This document shows, in pieces, positions 7,753-9,077 of a stretch of 9,077 bases of DNA; the first letter of the stretch is position 1, and each line of letters begins with the position of its first letter. The DNA is taken from the NCBI GenBank assembly GCA_963743595.1, contig CAVURW010000161.1:1-9077 (forward strand), in the 5' to 3' direction. Source of the stretch: CAVURW01 sp963743595. Lineage in GTDB: Bacteria; Verrucomicrobiota; Verrucomicrobiia; Methylacidiphilales; UBA1321. Position numbers and translations under genes: made by a program. The notes beneath the pieces were generated by a model. That model saw nothing but the letters and a program-made list of their open reading frames with translations. It was not told the DNA's origin and made no database searches.

Positions 7753-7781
7753 TTGCTTCCACTTTGAGCCAGTGGTAAATA
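7753..7781 (+). promoter_or_regulatory. Weak promoter-like hexamers before the DUF998 gene
   Basis: TTGCTT (7753-7758) and TAAATA (7776-7781) are separated by 17 bp, each matching the sigma-70 consensus at about three positions. The second ends 6 nt before the ATG at 7788, so a transcript from it would be nearly leaderless, which fits the missing Shine-Dalgarno. This could easily be chance in AT-rich sequence. Confidence 0.22.
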
Positions 7782-7787
7782 TTAAAC

Positions 7788-8474
7788 ATGGGGACGCGAA
7801 ACAGGGATCTCGCCGAATTGAAACAAGCCGTTTTGTGCGCCCTGGTCGGCCTCATTGCGGGCACGGTCGTTCCGGCAATGGGCTACTCCGGTCGTTCAGG
7901 AGAAGCGTACTCGCCGTTGAATCACTTCGTATCGGAGTTGGGGCAGGTCGGGGTCTCCCGATGGGCATGGCTCTTCAACGACAGCCTGGTTATTGCCAAT
8001 ATTTCGCTTCTCTTCTTTGGGGCGGCTTTGACCTCCCAAATTCAGGAGATCGCCTTTCGGTGGAGTTTCGGCGTGCTCGCCGCAATCACGTGTACGGCGG
8101 GGATGTTGGTGGGGGTATACCCAATGAACCAGTTGCCCGCTCATTTAGCCGTTGCGGGGACTTTCTTTTATTCCGCGCTGGCAATGATCGCGTTGCATTC
8201 CCTCTATATTCTGCTTTTTCCCGTCGGCCCAGTGGGGCGATGGCTCGCTTTTCCAGGACTAGTCAGCGTGCTCTGTTTCATCTGTTTTATCGGAGAGACC
8301 ACGCGCCTTCCTCATCATCTTGGAAAGATCCTTTCCCTACTGGCTCATCGTCCGGCCCTGTGGAGTTTGCCGTTCTGGGAATGGATGGCCATAACGTCGA
8401 TTGGCGTATGGATCGTTGTTCAAACTTTCACGATGGTTTTGCGTCCTGAGAATAAGCGCAATTTTAAAATATAG
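7788..8474 (+). CDS. DUF998-type integral membrane protein
   Basis: 228 residues, about the family's normal length. Six hydrophobic segments are visible at about 14-33, 64-83, 92-111, 120-144, 152-169 and 195-217. The loop after helix 1 reads YSPLNHFVSELG (41-52), the hallmark of DUF998 proteins, followed by a Trp/Phe-Asn segment (WLFND) leading into helix 2. The function of the family is not established and nothing here reveals a substrate. The ATG at 7788 leaves a normal short cytoplasmic N-terminus; no ribosome site precedes it. It lies 105 bp after the propeller hydrolase on the same strand, too far to assume one operon, and the hairpins after its stop suggest that the transcript may end there. 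A 242-codon frame overlapping it in another phase is Arg/Ser-rich, lacks membrane segments and is a shadow. Confidence 0.85.
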   Translation: MGTRNRDLAELKQAVLCALVGLIAGTVVPAMGYSGRSGEAYSPLNHFVSELGQVGVSRWAWLFNDSLVIANISLLFFGAALTSQIQEIAFRWSFGVLAAITCTAGMLVGVYPMNQLPAHLAVAGTFFYSALAMIALHSLYILLFPVGPVGRWLAFPGLVSVLCFICFIGETTRLPHHLGKILSLLAHRPALWSLPFWEWMAITSIGVWIVVQTFTMVLRPENKRNFKI

Positions 8475-8517
8475 TTCCATTTGTGGGAACGAGTGATGAA
8501 GTGATTAGGTCATCACT
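8474..8517 (+). terminator. Tandem hairpins at the end of the DUF998 gene
   Basis: GTTCC (8474-8478) pairs with GGAAC (8486-8490), starting on the last base of the stop codon. Then AGTGATGA (8492-8499) pairs perfectly with TCATCACT (8510-8517). A second AGTGAT (8500-8505) can pair with the same ATCACT (8512-8517), so two stems compete. No T tract follows, so an intrinsic terminator is uncertain; an mRNA 3'-end structure or an attenuator is also possible. Confidence 0.35.
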
Positions 8518-8703
8518 GCTCAGGGAGTTAATCTGCCGAAGAGTACAATTCTTGGTCTTGACGAGATGAACGGACATCATGACTATCTATTCGAGAATGT
8601 AATATTAAATGGAACGCCGTTGACTGACGAAAACCACACTAAGTTTATTGAAATAAACCGATTCTGTTCGAACATACGATTCATTGGCCACGCTTCTCCA
8701 TGA
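8509..8703 (+). pseudogene. Orphan C-terminal fragment of a beta-helix (GH28/GH49-like) polysaccharide-degrading protein
   Basis: After a TAG at 8506 this frame is open for 64 codons to a TGA at 8701-8703. It has no plausible start: the only ATG (8566) lies within the conserved-looking part. The translation looks like real protein and like the end of pectinase-type beta-helix proteins: STILGLDEMNGHHDY, then LFENVILNGTPL, then KFIEINRFCSNIRFIG. That matches the recurring pattern of a G-D-x-x-H segment, F-E-N-(hydrophobic)-x-(hydrophobic)-N-G, then E-I-N-x-F-x-x-N-I-x-F. The bulk of such a protein should precede it, but instead the DUF998 gene ends 34 bp upstream. The gene at 8802 probably belongs to the same broad class, so this may be a leftover of a deleted tandem copy. 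The family assignment is from memory of the pattern, not a search. Confidence 0.55.
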
Positions 8704-8716
8704 ATATTCGAAGCGT
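8690..8716 (+). other. Inverted repeat spanning the end of the orphan fragment
   Basis: ACGCTTC (8690-8696) and GAAGCGT (8710-8716) form a perfect 7-bp stem with a 13-nt loop that holds the TGA of the orphan frame and most of the palindrome GAATATTC (8702-8709). A 10-bp palindrome TGTTCGAACA (8665-8674) and GTTTAT-TGAA-ATAAAC (8643-8658) lie just upstream. Possible 3'-end structures of the lost gene; no T tract follows. Confidence 0.25.
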
Positions 8717-8768
8717 TAATGTTCCACTACCGAGAATGGCGGTTCACTTTAGTTACGTCAAACACTTG

Positions 8769-8782
8769 TACTGATTTCAGTA
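8769..8782 (+). promoter_or_regulatory. Inverted repeat just before the last gene's ribosome site
   Basis: TACTGA-TT-TCAGTA is a perfect 6-bp inverted repeat with a 2-bp centre. It ends 3 nt before GGAGA (8786-8790) and 19 nt before the GTG start at 8802. The place and symmetry suit an operator or a short hairpin affecting translation. No second copy was seen in the window. Confidence 0.3.
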
Positions 8783-8801
8783 TTTGGAGACCATAACCGA
8801 T

Positions 8802-9077
8802 GTGCGACTCAACTCCATTTTAAAAAAAGCATTTCTCCGTGGATGGGCTCTCGTGTTGATCTTTGTACATATAAACCGAGGGTATTGCCAAGTTGAGGTT
8901 TATCCTGGGCCAGGAGACAACGCTTACAAGTCCGACCTCTACCAAGTGGAGGTAAAAGATGGCCAAAAATGGGTCGACTCGTACACGTATAAGGTAGCCC
9001 GTCGGTCCCGGATGACTTTCCAGGCGGCGAATCATCTCGACCCGAGCGTAAACTTTACGACGCTAGGAACGGTCAAT
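8802..9077 (+). CDS. Secreted protein, N-terminal part, probably a beta-helix polysaccharide hydrolase or lyase (runs off right edge)
   Basis: A GTG at 8802 opens a frame of 92 codons that is still open at the last base. GGAGA lies 11 nt upstream. The ATG two bases earlier (8800) is in another phase and stops after seven codons, so it is not the start. A TTG at 8784 is the only in-frame alternative. Residues 1-31 form a signal peptide: basic start (Lys-Lys, Arg), core WALVLIFVHI, cut near GYC|Q. The mature start VEVYPGPG, followed by a short beta-rich stretch with YQVEVKDG and LDPSVNFTTLG, resembles the small N-terminal sandwich that precedes the catalytic beta-helix in GH28/GH49-like exported proteins. 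This is a loose resemblance; no catalytic residues lie inside the window. It follows the orphan C-terminal fragment, which supports the same class by context. Confidence 0.65.
   Translation, partial: MRLNSILKKAFLRGWALVLIFVHINRGYCQVEVYPGPGDNAYKSDLYQVEVKDGQKWVDSYTYKVARRSRMTFQAANHLDPSVNFTTLGTVN

Noticed and set aside
7721..8449. 242-codon plus-strand frame overlapping the DUF998 gene
   Set aside because: Longer than the real gene but Arg/Ser/Gly-rich without domain pattern. The other phase gives six clean membrane helices and the YSPLNHFVSELG hallmark.
8820..9035. 71-codon minus-strand frame at the right edge
   Set aside because: Antisense to a plus-strand frame with a ribosome site, a signal peptide and secreted-protein composition.
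1..9077. CRISPR array, tRNA, rRNA, insertion sequence or phage system
   Set aside because: No regular spaced repeats, cloverleaf-like sequence, transposase motif or terminal inverted repeats were seen on either strand.

Overview
The window looks like a carbohydrate-utilisation and surface-protein locus from a Verrucomicrobia-type bacterium. Members of the PVC group commonly carry autotransporter-associated beta-strand-repeat proteins, XylR-type AraC regulators and exported glycoside hydrolases together. The assignment is inferred from protein families, not from any marker gene.

Layout. Positions 1-2556, minus strand: one uninterrupted reading frame, cut by the left edge, encoding the first 852 residues of a secreted Ser/Thr/Gly/Asn-rich beta-strand-repeat protein. 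Positions 2557-2754: a gap holding three small dyads. Positions 2755-4035, minus strand: a two-domain XylR-like regulator (sugar-binding domain plus AraC helix-turn-helix) with a GTG start and a good Shine-Dalgarno. Positions 4036-4122: a divergent control region with a pair of near-identical direct repeats exactly 21 bp apart, the spacing typical of AraC-family operators. Positions 4123-6684, plus strand: an exported family 2 glycoside hydrolase, probably a beta-galactosidase. Positions 6711-7682, plus strand: an exported five-bladed propeller hydrolase of the GH43/GH117 type, 26 bp behind it. Positions 7788-8474, plus strand: a six-helix DUF998-type membrane protein. Positions 8475-8801: a more AT-rich stretch with hairpins and an orphan reading frame that looks like the last ~64 residues of a beta-helix (GH28/GH49-like) polysaccharide-degrading protein with no start. 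Positions 8802-9077: the secreted N-terminus of what is probably another protein of that class, cut by the right edge.

How it may work together (inference). The XylR-like protein would sense a sugar and act on the divergent promoter of the GH2-GH43-like pair, whose products would trim galactoside- or arabinose-containing glycans outside the cytoplasm. The repeat protein, co-directional with the regulator, may be a surface or adhesion component. The DUF998 gene looks unrelated. The most interesting points are the 21-bp-spaced repeats, which also bear on the true GH2 start, and the orphan C-terminal fragment just upstream of a probable family relative, which suggests tandem duplication followed by decay. 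I did not find a clearly new multi-gene system, CRISPR array, tRNA, rRNA or insertion sequence.
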